Shown one piece after another: positions 8,865-17,263 of a stretch of 64,000 nucleotides of DNA. The translations under genes and the position numbers were made by a program. Numbering within the stretch: the first letter of the stretch is position 1; each line of letters opens with the position of its first letter. The stretch is from Meishania litoralis (GTDB taxonomy: Bacteria; Bacteroidota; Bacteroidia; Flavobacteriales; Flavobacteriaceae), in assembly GCF_042611095.1 (NCBI RefSeq), contig NZ_JBHFPV010000002.1, positions 682,001 through 746,000 on the forward strand, given 5' to 3'. The notes under the pieces are model-generated. The model saw only the letters and a list, made by a program, of their open reading frames with translations. It was not told the DNA's origin and made no database searches.

Positions 8865-8960
8865 AATTCCACGTTCTACGTTCCTTAATCCATAATTCCA
8901 TATTCGTTGATCATCAATTCTCCGTTCGTCAATCCAAAAATCTTCAATCCTCAATTATCA
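8865..8960. repeat. Degenerate short tandem-like repeat, AT-rich
   Basis: The intergenic stretch is built from imperfect units of roughly 7-11 bp: ACGTTCT/ACGTTCC early, then variants of TTAATCC, ATAATTC, TCAATTC, TCAATCC, TTCAATCC and TCAATTA. The units drift strongly and no exact period holds over the whole block. It lies between priA and the DUF2147 gene and has no supported coding content. Confidence 0.4.
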
Positions 8961-9392
8961 TTATCCTTCGACGCGTATCCAGGTTTGGGTGCGGTAGATG
9001 AAAGCCAAATAGCCCCTGACCTTAAGTTCGTTCGCATTGTCAGGATTCAACCATATCTTGCAGCGAAAGGTCATTGCCTGCTCGGGGTCGAAAAGGGTCT
9101 TTCCCTTCCACTCGCCGTCCTCGTTCTCTTCAAGTCCTTCTATAATGGTCATACCTACCACGGGTTTGTCCTTTCTATCCCCATCGCATTTTACGCAAAG
9201 GGCATACTCTTTTCCTTTTTCAACTATTTTGACAACATCACCGTACATAAGGCCATTTTTTTCGTAAATCGATATTATCGCCTTGGGATTTCCGGTACGG
9301 TCGTCAATGGTCTTCCATTTTCCGAACACGCTTTGCGATGATACCCAAAAACTGGTACTCATCAACATTATTATCAAAATGGCCCTGTTCAT
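8961..9392 (-). CDS. DUF2147 exported protein
   Basis: This 143-residue protein has a Sec signal peptide (cleavage expected after 'SFWVSSQ', about residue 20). It then has the DUF2147 pattern: 'GKWKTIDDRTGNPKAIISIYE' near the start, a Cys pair in 'CVKCDGDRKDKPVVGM', and 'GYLAFIYRTQTWIR' at the end. The family is a small beta-barrel-like periplasmic protein of unknown role. It is the third gene of the tight nadC-brkB-DUF2147 run, one base after the brkB-like stop. Confidence 0.88.
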   Translation of the reverse strand: MNRAILIIMLMSTSFWVSSQSVFGKWKTIDDRTGNPKAIISIYEKNGLMYGDVVKIVEKGKEYALCVKCDGDRKDKPVVGMTIIEGLEENEDGEWKGKTLFDPEQAMTFRCKIWLNPDNANELKVRGYLAFIYRTQTWIRVEG

Positions 9393-9393
9393 G

Positions 9394-10359
9394 CTATTTA
9401 TCTTGTTTAAAAGTCTTGCGCAACGAATTCAAAGAAGCGTTCAATTCGAATCCGAGTAGCAATATATTCGAATTTAACCAAATAAATACCATGAGTATCA
9501 ATAAACCGCCCAAGGCTCCGTACAACTCGTTATAGCGCGCAAATTTTTCAACATATATTCCAAATAAGTACGAGGTTATGGTGAACAGAATGGTCGTCAT
9601 CAATGCCCCGATTGAAAAAAACTTGGCTTCCTTGCCTTCACGGGTACCAAAATAATAGAGTATCGCCGTGGTCAGATACGCCAAGAGCACAAAAAACAAA
9701 AACTGGACGATCTTCAATAGAAAAATATCATCGTTGTCAAGAACGACGCCATACACATTTTCCATAAACTCCCTATAAAACTGTGCCGTGTAGAACTCGA
9801 AATAAAGAAAGACGGCCGCCCCGATAATCAATAGAATGGAAAGCATAAGGCCAATTCCTAAGGCGTATAGGTATTGCCGGAAAAAATTACGCGTTAGGTT
9901 CACATGGTATGAATGTTCGAATCCGCCGAAAATGGCGTTTACCCCGTTCGCCATAAGTAAAATCGAGATAAGAAAGGAAGAAGACAAAAGCCCCCCACTC
10001 TTTTGCTCTTTGATCTGCTCATAAATTCCGCCAAAATAGTCGTTGGTCGCCGAAGGCAAAAACGATTCTAAAAATTCAGGGAAACGGGTATCGAAGTTTT
10101 CAAGATTTATGTAAGGCACCAAATACGGGACCAAGGTGATAAGAAAGATCAACAACGGAAACAACGCCATAAAAAGACTGAACGCTATGGCACTCGCACG
10201 TGTCGACAACGCCCCTTGTACAATACCCAAAAAGTACATTTCGATAAGATCATAAAAAGAAAGTCCTTCAAAAGCGCGAAGTTTTATTTTTTTCAAGAGC
10301 CGAACCGCCCAATTAATAACGGGAATCTTGTCAAGCTTCTCTTCAATCTCTATCGACAT
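9394..10359 (-). CDS. YihY/BrkB-family integral membrane protein
   Basis: This 321-residue protein has about six membrane segments and the family features 'GALSTRASAIAFSLFMALFPLLIF' near residue 50 and 'LYGALGGLLILMVFIWLNSNILLLG' near the C-terminus. The YihY/BrkB (formerly called RNase BN) family is found in the inner membrane; its biochemical function is not settled. The start codon immediately follows the nadC stop with no gap, so the two are translationally linked. Confidence 0.92.
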   Translation of the reverse strand: MSIEIEEKLDKIPVINWAVRLLKKIKLRAFEGLSFYDLIEMYFLGIVQGALSTRASAIAFSLFMALFPLLIFLITLVPYLVPYINLENFDTRFPEFLESFLPSATNDYFGGIYEQIKEQKSGGLLSSSFLISILLMANGVNAIFGGFEHSYHVNLTRNFFRQYLYALGIGLMLSILLIIGAAVFLYFEFYTAQFYREFMENVYGVVLDNDDIFLLKIVQFLFFVLLAYLTTAILYYFGTREGKEAKFFSIGALMTTILFTITSYLFGIYVEKFARYNELYGALGGLLILMVFIWLNSNILLLGFELNASLNSLRKTFKQDK

Positions 10360-11217
10360 CTATACCGCTTTTAGGCTCAGGTCCATATTATAGACCGAAT
10401 GTGTCAACGCGCCCGATGAGATATAATCGACCCCGCATTCGGCATACTTGCGAATGGTTCTTTCATTGATTCCGCCAGAAGATTCGGTCAGGCATTTGTC
10501 CCCGATGAGTTCGACGGCCTTTCGCGTATCCTCGAAATTGAAATTATCGATCAAGATGCGGTAAATACCATCAGACTCTAGAATTTCCCTGATTTCATTC
10601 AAATTACGGGCCTCTACGATTATTTTTAAGTCCCTTTCGGTATCTTTCAAGTATTGTTTGGTCTTCGCGATTGCCTTCGTAATCCCCCCTGCAAAATCGA
10701 TATGATTGTCCTTGAGCATGATCATATCGTACAATGCAAATCTGTGGTTTTCTCCACCTCCTATCTTTACCGCCCATTTTTCTAAGGCACGTATACCCGG
10801 TGTAGTCTTGCGGGTATCCAAGATTTTCGTATTCGTGCCTTCCAAAAGCTTAACAAAAGAATTCGTTTTGGTCGCAATGGCACTCATACGTTGCATCGCG
10901 TTCAAGACAAGACGCTCGGCCTTTAAAATACTTTGTGAACTGCCCTCTACATAGAAGGCGATATCACCGTATTTTACCGGTGTTCCATCCTTGATTTGAA
11001 CATTTAACTCCAGTTCTGGATCCACATATTCGAACACCTGACGAGCAAAATCCACACCCGCCAAAATACCATCGGCCTTGACCAACAATTTTGCCTTACC
11101 GGTGGCATTTGAGGGTATACAGGCCAAGGAGCTGTGGTCGCCATCACCTACATCCTCTCGAATGGCATTCTTGATGATACCTTCTATCTCTTCTTGAAAC
11201 TTCGTTGCTGAAATCAT
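10360..11217 (-). CDS. nadC: Nicotinate-nucleotide pyrophosphorylase (carboxylating)
   Basis: NadC converts quinolinate and PRPP to nicotinate mononucleotide in de novo NAD synthesis. The signatures 'DTRKTTPGIRALEKWAVKIGG', 'GGENHRFALYDMIMLKDNH', 'VEARNLNEI' and 'ESSGGINERTI' are all present. I chose the ATG at 11215-11217 (MISATKFQEEIEG, 285 residues) over the open frame that starts 45 bp upstream, since the family begins here and the extra residues are unlike it. It is the first gene of nadC-brkB-DUF2147. nadA and nadB are not in the window. Confidence 0.94.
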   Translation of the reverse strand: MISATKFQEEIEGIIKNAIREDVGDGDHSSLACIPSNATGKAKLLVKADGILAGVDFARQVFEYVDPELELNVQIKDGTPVKYGDIAFYVEGSSQSILKAERLVLNAMQRMSAIATKTNSFVKLLEGTNTKILDTRKTTPGIRALEKWAVKIGGGENHRFALYDMIMLKDNHIDFAGGITKAIAKTKQYLKDTERDLKIIVEARNLNEIREILESDGIYRILIDNFNFEDTRKAVELIGDKCLTESSGGINERTIRKYAECGVDYISSGALTHSVYNMDLSLKAV

Positions 11218-11269
11218 AGATACTGCATTGATCCGTGCTAAAATACTAAAAACAAAACCCAAAACTCAT

Positions 11270-11297
11270 TTGGGATAATCTGAAAATTCTATTTTTG
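11270..11297 (+). promoter_or_regulatory. Promoter of rlmH, predicting a leaderless mRNA
   Basis: TTG (11270-11272), 17 nt, then TATTTTTG (11290-11297) is an exact Bacteroidota consensus. The ATG at 11302 begins only 4 nt after the -7 box, so the transcript would start at or next to the start codon. Confidence 0.65.
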
Positions 11298-11301
11298 GAT
11301 T

Positions 11302-11775
11302 ATGATGATACGCCTTCTCGCCATTGGCAAAACGGATAGCAAACCTTTGCAGGAACTGATCTCGGCATATGAAGATCGTTTGAAGCACTATGTGAAATTC
11401 GAACTCGAAATCGTACCCGACCTGAAAAATGCCAAAAACCTTTCGGAAAACAGGCAGAAAGAACTCGAGGGGGAAATGCTATTGAAAAAAATAAACACCA
11501 CCGATATACTTGTTCTTTTGGACGAAAAGGGAAAGCATTATTCTTCAGTCGATTTCTCGCAATACCTGCAAAAGAAGATGAACTCTGGCATCAAACAGTT
11601 TGTCTTCGCCATTGGTGGGCCTTATGGCTTCAGTGATGCCGTCCACAAAAAAGCACAGGGGAAAGTCGGTTTATCAAAAATGACCTTTTCACACCAGATG
11701 GTACGGCTTTTTGCCGTCGAGCAGATTTATCGTGCCTTTACGATCCTGAAGAACGAACCGTACCACCATCGATGA
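11302..11775 (+). CDS. rlmH: 23S rRNA (pseudouridine1915-N3)-methyltransferase RlmH
   Basis: This is a SPOUT-class methyltransferase of 157 residues that methylates pseudouridine 1915 in helix 69 of 23S rRNA. The SAM-binding trefoil knot is visible as 'LVLLDEKGKHYSSVDFSQYL', 'FAIGGPYGFSDAVHKKA' and the C-terminal 'LSKMTFSHQMVRLFAVEQIYRAF', ending 'PYHHR'. Two ATG codons are adjacent at 11302 and 11305; the second may be the true start. Its TGA overlaps the ATG of the next gene by 4 bp. Confidence 0.96.
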   Translation: MMIRLLAIGKTDSKPLQELISAYEDRLKHYVKFELEIVPDLKNAKNLSENRQKELEGEMLLKKINTTDILVLLDEKGKHYSSVDFSQYLQKKMNSGIKQFVFAIGGPYGFSDAVHKKAQGKVGLSKMTFSHQMVRLFAVEQIYRAFTILKNEPYHHR

Positions 11776-12230
11776 AAAAGACGATCGACCTTTTCTCGGC
11801 ACAGGCGAAACTATACAAAAAGTACCGCCCACACTACCCCGAGGAATTTTTTAATGAGATTCTCGGTCTTGTCAAAAATCGTTCTGGTTGTTGGGATTGT
11901 GGAACGGGCAACGGACATTTTTATCGCGAAACCATAGGACCCTATTGGAACGAACAACGCAGGCACATTGACTCAAAATATGAAACGATCGATTTTCCTT
12001 TTGATGAAATCGAACTATCAAAACCGTATCACATTGAGGCCCTAATGAACCTGTCGCAACTCGAAGGGTATTTCAACACTTGGTCAAGTGTTCAGAACTA
12101 TAAAAAGAAAAATCGAGAAAATTCCGTGGGTGATTTGATTAAGGAGCTCAAAAAATACTGGGGCAACCAAAGTTCCGCTAAAACAATAACATTTCCCATG
12201 TTTAGCAAGATAGGTATCGTTAAAAAATAG
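11772..12230 (+). pseudogene. SAM-dependent methyltransferase with an internal in-frame deletion
   Basis: The first 45 or so residues match the start of a class I methyltransferase ('FSAQAKLYKKYRPHYPEEFF', then motif I 'CWDCGTGNGHF'). The next residues, 'YRETIGPYWNEQRRHID', match a region that in this family lies after the Rossmann core. The C-terminal part ('LEGYFNTWSSVQNYKKKN' and onwards) is intact. Roughly 90-100 residues carrying the rest of the SAM pocket and the catalytic core ('DISxxQL', the 'LHWF' region) are missing, while the frame stays open. Full family members are about 245 residues and this one is 152. It overlaps rlmH by an ATGA. It cannot bind SAM normally; it may be a pseudogene in the making or a remnant. 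Confidence 0.75.
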
Positions 12231-12344
12231 TGCTACCTACTAATACCAACTAACACTCGGTCAGGACGGGCACAACGCCTATGGAAAATACTTCTTGACA
12301 AATCTCCTACTTATATGAGAGTTTTGGACGAATACCAGTTGCGG

Positions 12345-12962
12345 TTAATATTCTGTCAAAATCATTTTATTTAATTTCCGTGAATATTTAGTCAAGAATA
12401 TTTTTTTGCTCTTCACAGAGTCGATAATCATAAATTCCGTACTGTCGCTAAAAATCAATTCTAATACATCAATAGAATGTATAGATTTTAGTTTCCAATA
12501 TCCCCCCATTTTGGAATTAACCAAAAGAGTAGAGTCTGCTTCGAAAACATAAGTGTTCTGCAAAGCTTTATTTTCATATCTTTTTCCAGAAATGTTTATA
12601 CTCTTGTTTTCAAAATTTCCATTGTACCTCCTATAGACAAGGTTAAACTCCTCCATTTGCGGATTCGATAAAACCAAACTGTCTTCTGAGAACGATTCAA
12701 TATTAAATCCGGGATGCGATGGTGAAAGTGGAACAATTTTATTTCCTTTTCGAATAAATTCGAACGATTGTTTTTTATGTTTTTGACCTAGTACATAGTT
12801 AGTAAATTCTTTTTTGTCAAAAACGATTAAGGTATTTAAGCTATGGTATGACTTGGTCCCATTTATATTGAGAGAGTTATATTGTCCAATCCAAACTCCT
12901 TCTATGTTCTCTGTTTGACAAGAAAGCAAAAAAGTAACGGAAATTGCTAGGAGTTTCTTCAT
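12345..12962 (-). CDS. Hypothetical lipoprotein
   Basis: This 205-residue protein begins with a lipoprotein signal (MKKLLAISVTFLLSC, lipid Cys at residue 15). The mature part is rich in beta-type residues, with 'IEGVWIGQYNSL' near the start resembling the opening of small lipocalin-like or DUF-type exported proteins, but I do not recognise the family. Its DNA is clearly more AT-rich than the genes on either side, suggesting recent arrival. The 114 bp between it and the truncated methyltransferase holds no gene I can support. Confidence 0.75.
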   Translation of the reverse strand: MKKLLAISVTFLLSCQTENIEGVWIGQYNSLNINGTKSYHSLNTLIVFDKKEFTNYVLGQKHKKQSFEFIRKGNKIVPLSPSHPGFNIESFSEDSLVLSNPQMEEFNLVYRRYNGNFENKSINISGKRYENKALQNTYVFEADSTLLVNSKMGGYWKLKSIHSIDVLELIFSDSTEFMIIDSVKSKKIFLTKYSRKLNKMILTEY

Positions 12963-12983
12963 ATAAGCTTAAAGTAACTTGCT

Positions 12984-14876
12984 TTAATAAAGCACCCTGA
13001 ACTTAATGGTGTGATCCACCTTTTTAAGTGCTTTGACCACCTCTTTGTTATACTCTTTGTCAAGATCGGTAATAACGTAGCCTACCTCGTTATCTGTGGA
13101 TAAGTATTGTCCGATAATATTCATTTCATACTTGGCCAGAACCTCGTTGATACGGGCCATAATACCGGGAACATTTTTGTGAATATGCAAGAAACGATGC
13201 GCATTCTGTTGTTTCGGCAACCTGATATTCGGAAAGTTAACGGCATCAACGGTATTGCCCGAATTGATATAATCCATTATTTTGTTGGGAACGAAATCGG
13301 CGATATTGCGTTGCGCCTCTTCCGTGCTTCCACCGATATGCGGCGTCAATATCACGTTGTCCAAACCTTGCAGTTCGGTTTCGAACTTTCCATTGCTTCT
13401 AGGCTCTTCAGGATAAACATCGACGGCAGCGCCACTTAACTTACCTGATTTAAGTGCATTGACAAGAGCTTCGATATCCACTACGAATCCTCTGGAGAGA
13501 TTGATTAGGATCGCCCCCTTTTTCATCTGCCCGATCTCGCGCTCACCAATGAAGTTCTTGTTCGCCTTATTGTCGTCGATATGCAACGTTACAACATCCG
13601 AGACGTTCAATAAGTCTTCGAGCGTATTACATTTGACCGCATTGCCCAATGCCAGTTTATCATCAATGTCATAATAATAAACCCGCATACCAAGGGCCTC
13701 CGCCAAAACGGACAATTGTTTTCCGATGTTGCCATAGCCTACGATCCCTATATTCTTGCCTCGCACCTCGCGCGAATTGGCCGCGGTCTTGTTCCATTGG
13801 CCATTATGGATCTCGGTACTTCTTGGAAAGATGCTGCGCATTAGCATGATTATCTGCCCGATGGCCAGTTCGACTACCGATCGCGTATTGCTGTAAGGTG
13901 CGTTAAAGACCACCACGCCCTTTTTCTTGCAGGTTTCGAGATCGATCTGGGTGGTACCGATACAAAAGGCGCCCACTACCAATAATTTATTCGCGGCATT
14001 TAAGACATTCTGTGTCACCTGTGTTTTTGACCGGATTCCCAAAACGTGTACCCCTTTGATTTTTTCAATAAGTTCTTCTTCAGGCAAGGCCTTGTCTACC
14101 AGTTCTACGGAAAACCCATCTTCGGAAAGGTTTTCGAATGCGGCAGGATGCACATTTTCAAGCAACAAAATTTTTATTCTATTCTTGGGATAGGAAATAT
14201 TTCGCGGCAGGTCGTTCACAAATAAAAATTCATCCAAATTAGGGGCTACGTGATCCGCATTATTGGCCGCCTTGTCTCGATGCACATTTTCGGTATAGGC
14301 GAAAAATTTATCGGCAATACCGGCCTCGCGCATTACATAGTCGCTATAGCCATCACCGATAACCTGCACTTCTCCTTCAAGATCCATCTGTCTAAGGCAA
14401 TCGATTTTTCCGTTGTGCCTTGATAACGGATTCGCTTCATCGAAACCGATAATGTTTCCTTCATTATCGAATTTGAAGGTATTCGCATATACCCGTTCAG
14501 AAGGAATGTTGTATTCTTCGACGATAGGGTCGATAAACTCTTTGAAGCCGCAGGAAATCACATAAATATCCTGAGAAAACTTTTCAAAGAACTCTTTGTT
14601 CGATTCAATTGATTTAGAGATTTTTTGGCGCAATTCTTTTACCAGACCATCCAAATCTGACCTGTTGGCATTCAACAATCTGATGCGCCGCTCCAAAGAC
14701 TCGGTGAACGAAATATCGCCATCGATCCCTAAATTGGTGATTTTCTGTATTTCATTAATGACCTCATCTTTGTTCGATTTGCCCTGCAAGGTCATTTCGG
14801 CCAATACATCAAGGGCCTCGACCCTTGTCAAGGTACTATCAAAGTCAAAAACATACTTTCTGCCCACCTCTACCAT
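12984..14876 (-). CDS. serA: Fused phosphoserine phosphatase-like HAD domain and 3-phosphoglycerate dehydrogenase
   Basis: This 630-residue protein joins two serine-biosynthesis modules. Residues 1-220 are a HAD phosphatase of the SerB type, with the nucleophile motif 'DFDST' (11-15), 'VISCG' (106-110) and 'GDGYSD' (174-179). Residues 233-550 are a D-3-phosphoglycerate dehydrogenase with 'GYGNIG' (NAD site, 380-385) and the catalytic His513 in 'TPHIGGSTEEAQ'. Residues 560-630 are an ACT regulatory domain. The order puts the third step of the pathway (phosphatase) before the first (dehydrogenase); the middle transaminase SerC is not in the window. Both active sites look intact. Similar 630-residue proteins occur in other Flavobacteriia. 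Confidence 0.93.
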   Translation of the reverse strand: MVEVGRKYVFDFDSTLTRVEALDVLAEMTLQGKSNKDEVINEIQKITNLGIDGDISFTESLERRIRLLNANRSDLDGLVKELRQKISKSIESNKEFFEKFSQDIYVISCGFKEFIDPIVEEYNIPSERVYANTFKFDNEGNIIGFDEANPLSRHNGKIDCLRQMDLEGEVQVIGDGYSDYVMREAGIADKFFAYTENVHRDKAANNADHVAPNLDEFLFVNDLPRNISYPKNRIKILLLENVHPAAFENLSEDGFSVELVDKALPEEELIEKIKGVHVLGIRSKTQVTQNVLNAANKLLVVGAFCIGTTQIDLETCKKKGVVVFNAPYSNTRSVVELAIGQIIMLMRSIFPRSTEIHNGQWNKTAANSREVRGKNIGIVGYGNIGKQLSVLAEALGMRVYYYDIDDKLALGNAVKCNTLEDLLNVSDVVTLHIDDNKANKNFIGEREIGQMKKGAILINLSRGFVVDIEALVNALKSGKLSGAAVDVYPEEPRSNGKFETELQGLDNVILTPHIGGSTEEAQRNIADFVPNKIMDYINSGNTVDAVNFPNIRLPKQQNAHRFLHIHKNVPGIMARINEVLAKYEMNIIGQYLSTDNEVGYVITDLDKEYNKEVVKALKKVDHTIKFRVLY

Positions 14877-14985
14877 TTTTTTATTGAAATTAAGCCGTAA
14901 AAATAAAGATTAATACCATTGGCCACAGGGTAATGTTATCAAAAGTTACCCCTATAACCAATAGGTCTTGTTTTGGTACAAAATT

Positions 14986-16143
14986 CTATTGTGAATCGGT
15001 AATTTCCCTTATAAAATCAAATTCTTTTTGAGAATACGGCGTACCGTCTTGGCGCAGAATATCGTGATGCCAGATTTCGGGTTCGGCGGTAAATGTAGAA
15101 TCCCAGCTTACCCAAGGGTAGATGGTGTTGCTTTTTCCGGCCACAAAACCCCAATTGATGGCGGCAATCTTATCTTCTTTTAAAATAGGCATTACCGTTT
15201 CAAAAGTATTGCCCGATCCACGCGCCACATATTCAGTGCACAACAGGGGCCGCTCATAATTCTTGAGTTCCTCGATCTTGCGCCTTACATCGTCCATATT
15301 GCCATCATAGGCGTGAAACGAGATAACATCGGAATGTTCGACCATATATCTATCCAAGGCGGGGAGGCTGTCGGGGTTGCCCCAATGCGCTATGTCTCCG
15401 CGCCAGATTCCGGTTGTCAGCGGTTGGGTAGGCATCGCTTCCCTAGACCATTTGAACACTTTCTTCAACAGTGCCAGCGAATAAATATGCTTGTTCTTAA
15501 CCTCCAACTCTTTTCTTCCCGGTTGTCCCGCAACGTTGTCAGGCTCGTTATAAATGTCCCAAACAAGTACCCGGTCATCATTGGCGAACTTATTGACCAC
15601 TCCCTTTATATAGCCTTTCAATTCATCATGTCGCGTGGAATCTCCCAATATCTCGGCACCAGGTGCCTGTACCCAACCCGAATTGTGTACATGGGGTGTG
15701 GGTTCGGGTTGCTTGCCCAACTTTGGGATCGGGTGCCAAACGTCGTCCAACAAAACGAACATGGTTTTAATACCATGCCTGTCGGCCATGGTCAAATATT
15801 GATCCAACCGATCTAAAAATCCAACCGAATCTTGCTGCCATAAGAGATTGTGGAGATAAACCCTATGCAGGTTCATACCCAGATCGGCGGACCATTTTAA
15901 TTCTCGATCAATGGTCTCAGGGTCGAAGGTATCGGCCTGCCAAAATTCCAATTGGTTGATAGAACTGCTCGGGTTGAAATTTGCTCCGACCAACCAAGGT
16001 TGTTTTTCATACCATTCCCAAGCTTTTTCCTTTGTCCAACGTACTGAAACAGAAAGCTGTTCTGACGATGGTCTTTGTTCTTTTTTTTCTTCACCACAGG
16101 CGATTATGACCACCATTAAGATTACTGAAATAACCTTTCTCAT
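14986..16143 (-). CDS. Glycoside hydrolase-like lipoprotein (GH5/GH2-type TIM barrel)
   Basis: This 385-residue lipoprotein (lipid Cys16 in 'VVIIACGEEKK') has a clan GH-A barrel. 'WLVGANFNPSSSINQLEFWQ' opens the barrel, the acid/base Glu200 lies in 'WDIYNEPDN', and the likely nucleophile is Glu304 in 'LLCTEYVARG'. 'VISFHAYDG' provides the strand-6 His/Tyr. Such proteins are often annotated as cellulases or 1,4-beta-xylanases; the substrate is not readable. It is probably surface- or periplasm-exposed. No polysaccharide-utilisation SusC/D pair is next to it. Confidence 0.82.
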   Translation of the reverse strand: MRKVISVILMVVIIACGEEKKEQRPSSEQLSVSVRWTKEKAWEWYEKQPWLVGANFNPSSSINQLEFWQADTFDPETIDRELKWSADLGMNLHRVYLHNLLWQQDSVGFLDRLDQYLTMADRHGIKTMFVLLDDVWHPIPKLGKQPEPTPHVHNSGWVQAPGAEILGDSTRHDELKGYIKGVVNKFANDDRVLVWDIYNEPDNVAGQPGRKELEVKNKHIYSLALLKKVFKWSREAMPTQPLTTGIWRGDIAHWGNPDSLPALDRYMVEHSDVISFHAYDGNMDDVRRKIEELKNYERPLLCTEYVARGSGNTFETVMPILKEDKIAAINWGFVAGKSNTIYPWVSWDSTFTAEPEIWHHDILRQDGTPYSQKEFDFIREITDSQ

Positions 16144-16179
16144 AATGTTTTGAATTTTTAATTGTATGGAAGAATCGTT

Positions 16180-16632
16180 TTAAAACCATCTCCTGACCTG
16201 TGTACAATACTGTTGATAATCCTTTCCAAATTTTTTACTCAGGGCCCGTTCTTCAGGTTGTATTTGAAAGCGGTTCATATAACTCACAAAACTCGCAGCC
16301 AAAAGTACGTTAAAAGCATTGCCCAAGTGAATGCCTAAGCCCAGTAATACCAATAACATAGCAAGATACATAGGGTTTCGCGTGTAAGTATAAACACCTC
16401 TGGTCACCAGTTTCGCGGCCTTTTCAGGTCTTGTCGGGTCGGCCGTGGTTTTTGAAGCGAAAAACTGGATCAAGGAAACAACCCCGACCAAAATACCTGA
16501 AAAAAATAAAAAAGACCCCAAATATATTCTTCCGAAAAAATGAAAATCACCCAAGGGAAAAAATTTATCCAATAGATACATTCCAAACGCAAAAATAATA
16601 AAGATTACGGCAGGCGGTATTTTTAACTCCAT
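16180..16632 (-). CDS. Isoprenylcysteine carboxyl methyltransferase-like membrane protein
   Basis: This 150-residue protein has four probable membrane segments and the SAM-binding signature of the ICMT/PEMT family: 'LVTRGVYTYTRNPMYLAMLL' (around residues 92-111) and a C-terminal 'EERALSKKFGKDYQQYCTQVRRW'. Members methylate small or lipid substrates at the membrane; the substrate here is unknown. It precedes the GH-like gene by 36 bp on the same strand and may be co-transcribed. It is divergent from rdgB. Confidence 0.85.
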   Translation of the reverse strand: MELKIPPAVIFIIFAFGMYLLDKFFPLGDFHFFGRIYLGSFLFFSGILVGVVSLIQFFASKTTADPTRPEKAAKLVTRGVYTYTRNPMYLAMLLVLLGLGIHLGNAFNVLLAASFVSYMNRFQIQPEERALSKKFGKDYQQYCTQVRRWF

Positions 16633-16645
16633 GTTATAAAATTAC

Positions 16646-16653
16646 TATTTTTG
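16646..16653 (+). promoter_or_regulatory. -7 box upstream of rdgB
   Basis: TATTTTTG is an exact -7 consensus located 31 nt before the rdgB ATG. No TTG is seen at the -33 distance, so support is moderate. Confidence 0.4.
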
Positions 16654-16684
16654 AAACATTACTACTTGCATTTTTTTACTTTCA

Positions 16685-17263
16685 ATGAAATTGGTTTTTG
16701 CCACCCATAATCAAAATAAACTTACCGAAGTACAATCTTTGGTTCCCAAAAATATCGAACTCTTATCGTTAAACGATATCGGTTGTCACGATGAAATACC
16801 CGAAACGGGTAAAACTTTGTATGAAAATGCGAAAATAAAGGCCGATTTCGTAACCAAAAACTATGGTTTCGACTGTTTTGCGGATGATACGGGATTACTT
16901 GTTAATGCCCTCAACGGAGCTCCGGGGGTTTATTCCGCCCGCTACGCGGGGGAACAAAGGAATTCAGGTGACAATATGTACAAGCTATTGACCGAACTTG
17001 AAGGCCTAAACGACCGTTCCGCTAAATTCGTTACGGTCATCGCCTTAAACTTAAAGGGTGAACAACAGTACTTTAAAGGTGTTGTCGAAGGCCAGATAAC
17101 AAGTAAAAAGTCGGGGGCCAAAGGCTTCGGTTACGACCCCATTTTTCAGCCCGAGGGATATGACAAGACTTTTGCCGAACTTCCGTTATCCGTCAAGAAC
17201 GCGATAAGCCATCGTGGTAAGGCCATGGAAAAATTAATAGCTTATTTAAAGACAATATTATGA
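16685..17263 (+). CDS. rdgB: dITP/XTP pyrophosphatase (non-canonical purine NTPase)
   Basis: A Ham1/RdgB-family housecleaning enzyme of 192 residues removes dITP, ITP and XTP. It starts 'MKLVFATHNQNKLTEVQSL', carries 'ETGKTLYENAKIKA', 'CFADDTGLLVNALNGAPGVYS' and 'AKGFGYDPIFQPEG', and ends with 'ISHRGKAMEKL', all family signatures. It overlaps the DUF4337 gene by 4 bp (ATGA). Confidence 0.95.
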   Translation: MKLVFATHNQNKLTEVQSLVPKNIELLSLNDIGCHDEIPETGKTLYENAKIKADFVTKNYGFDCFADDTGLLVNALNGAPGVYSARYAGEQRNSGDNMYKLLTELEGLNDRSAKFVTVIALNLKGEQQYFKGVVEGQITSKKSGAKGFGYDPIFQPEGYDKTFAELPLSVKNAISHRGKAMEKLIAYLKTIL

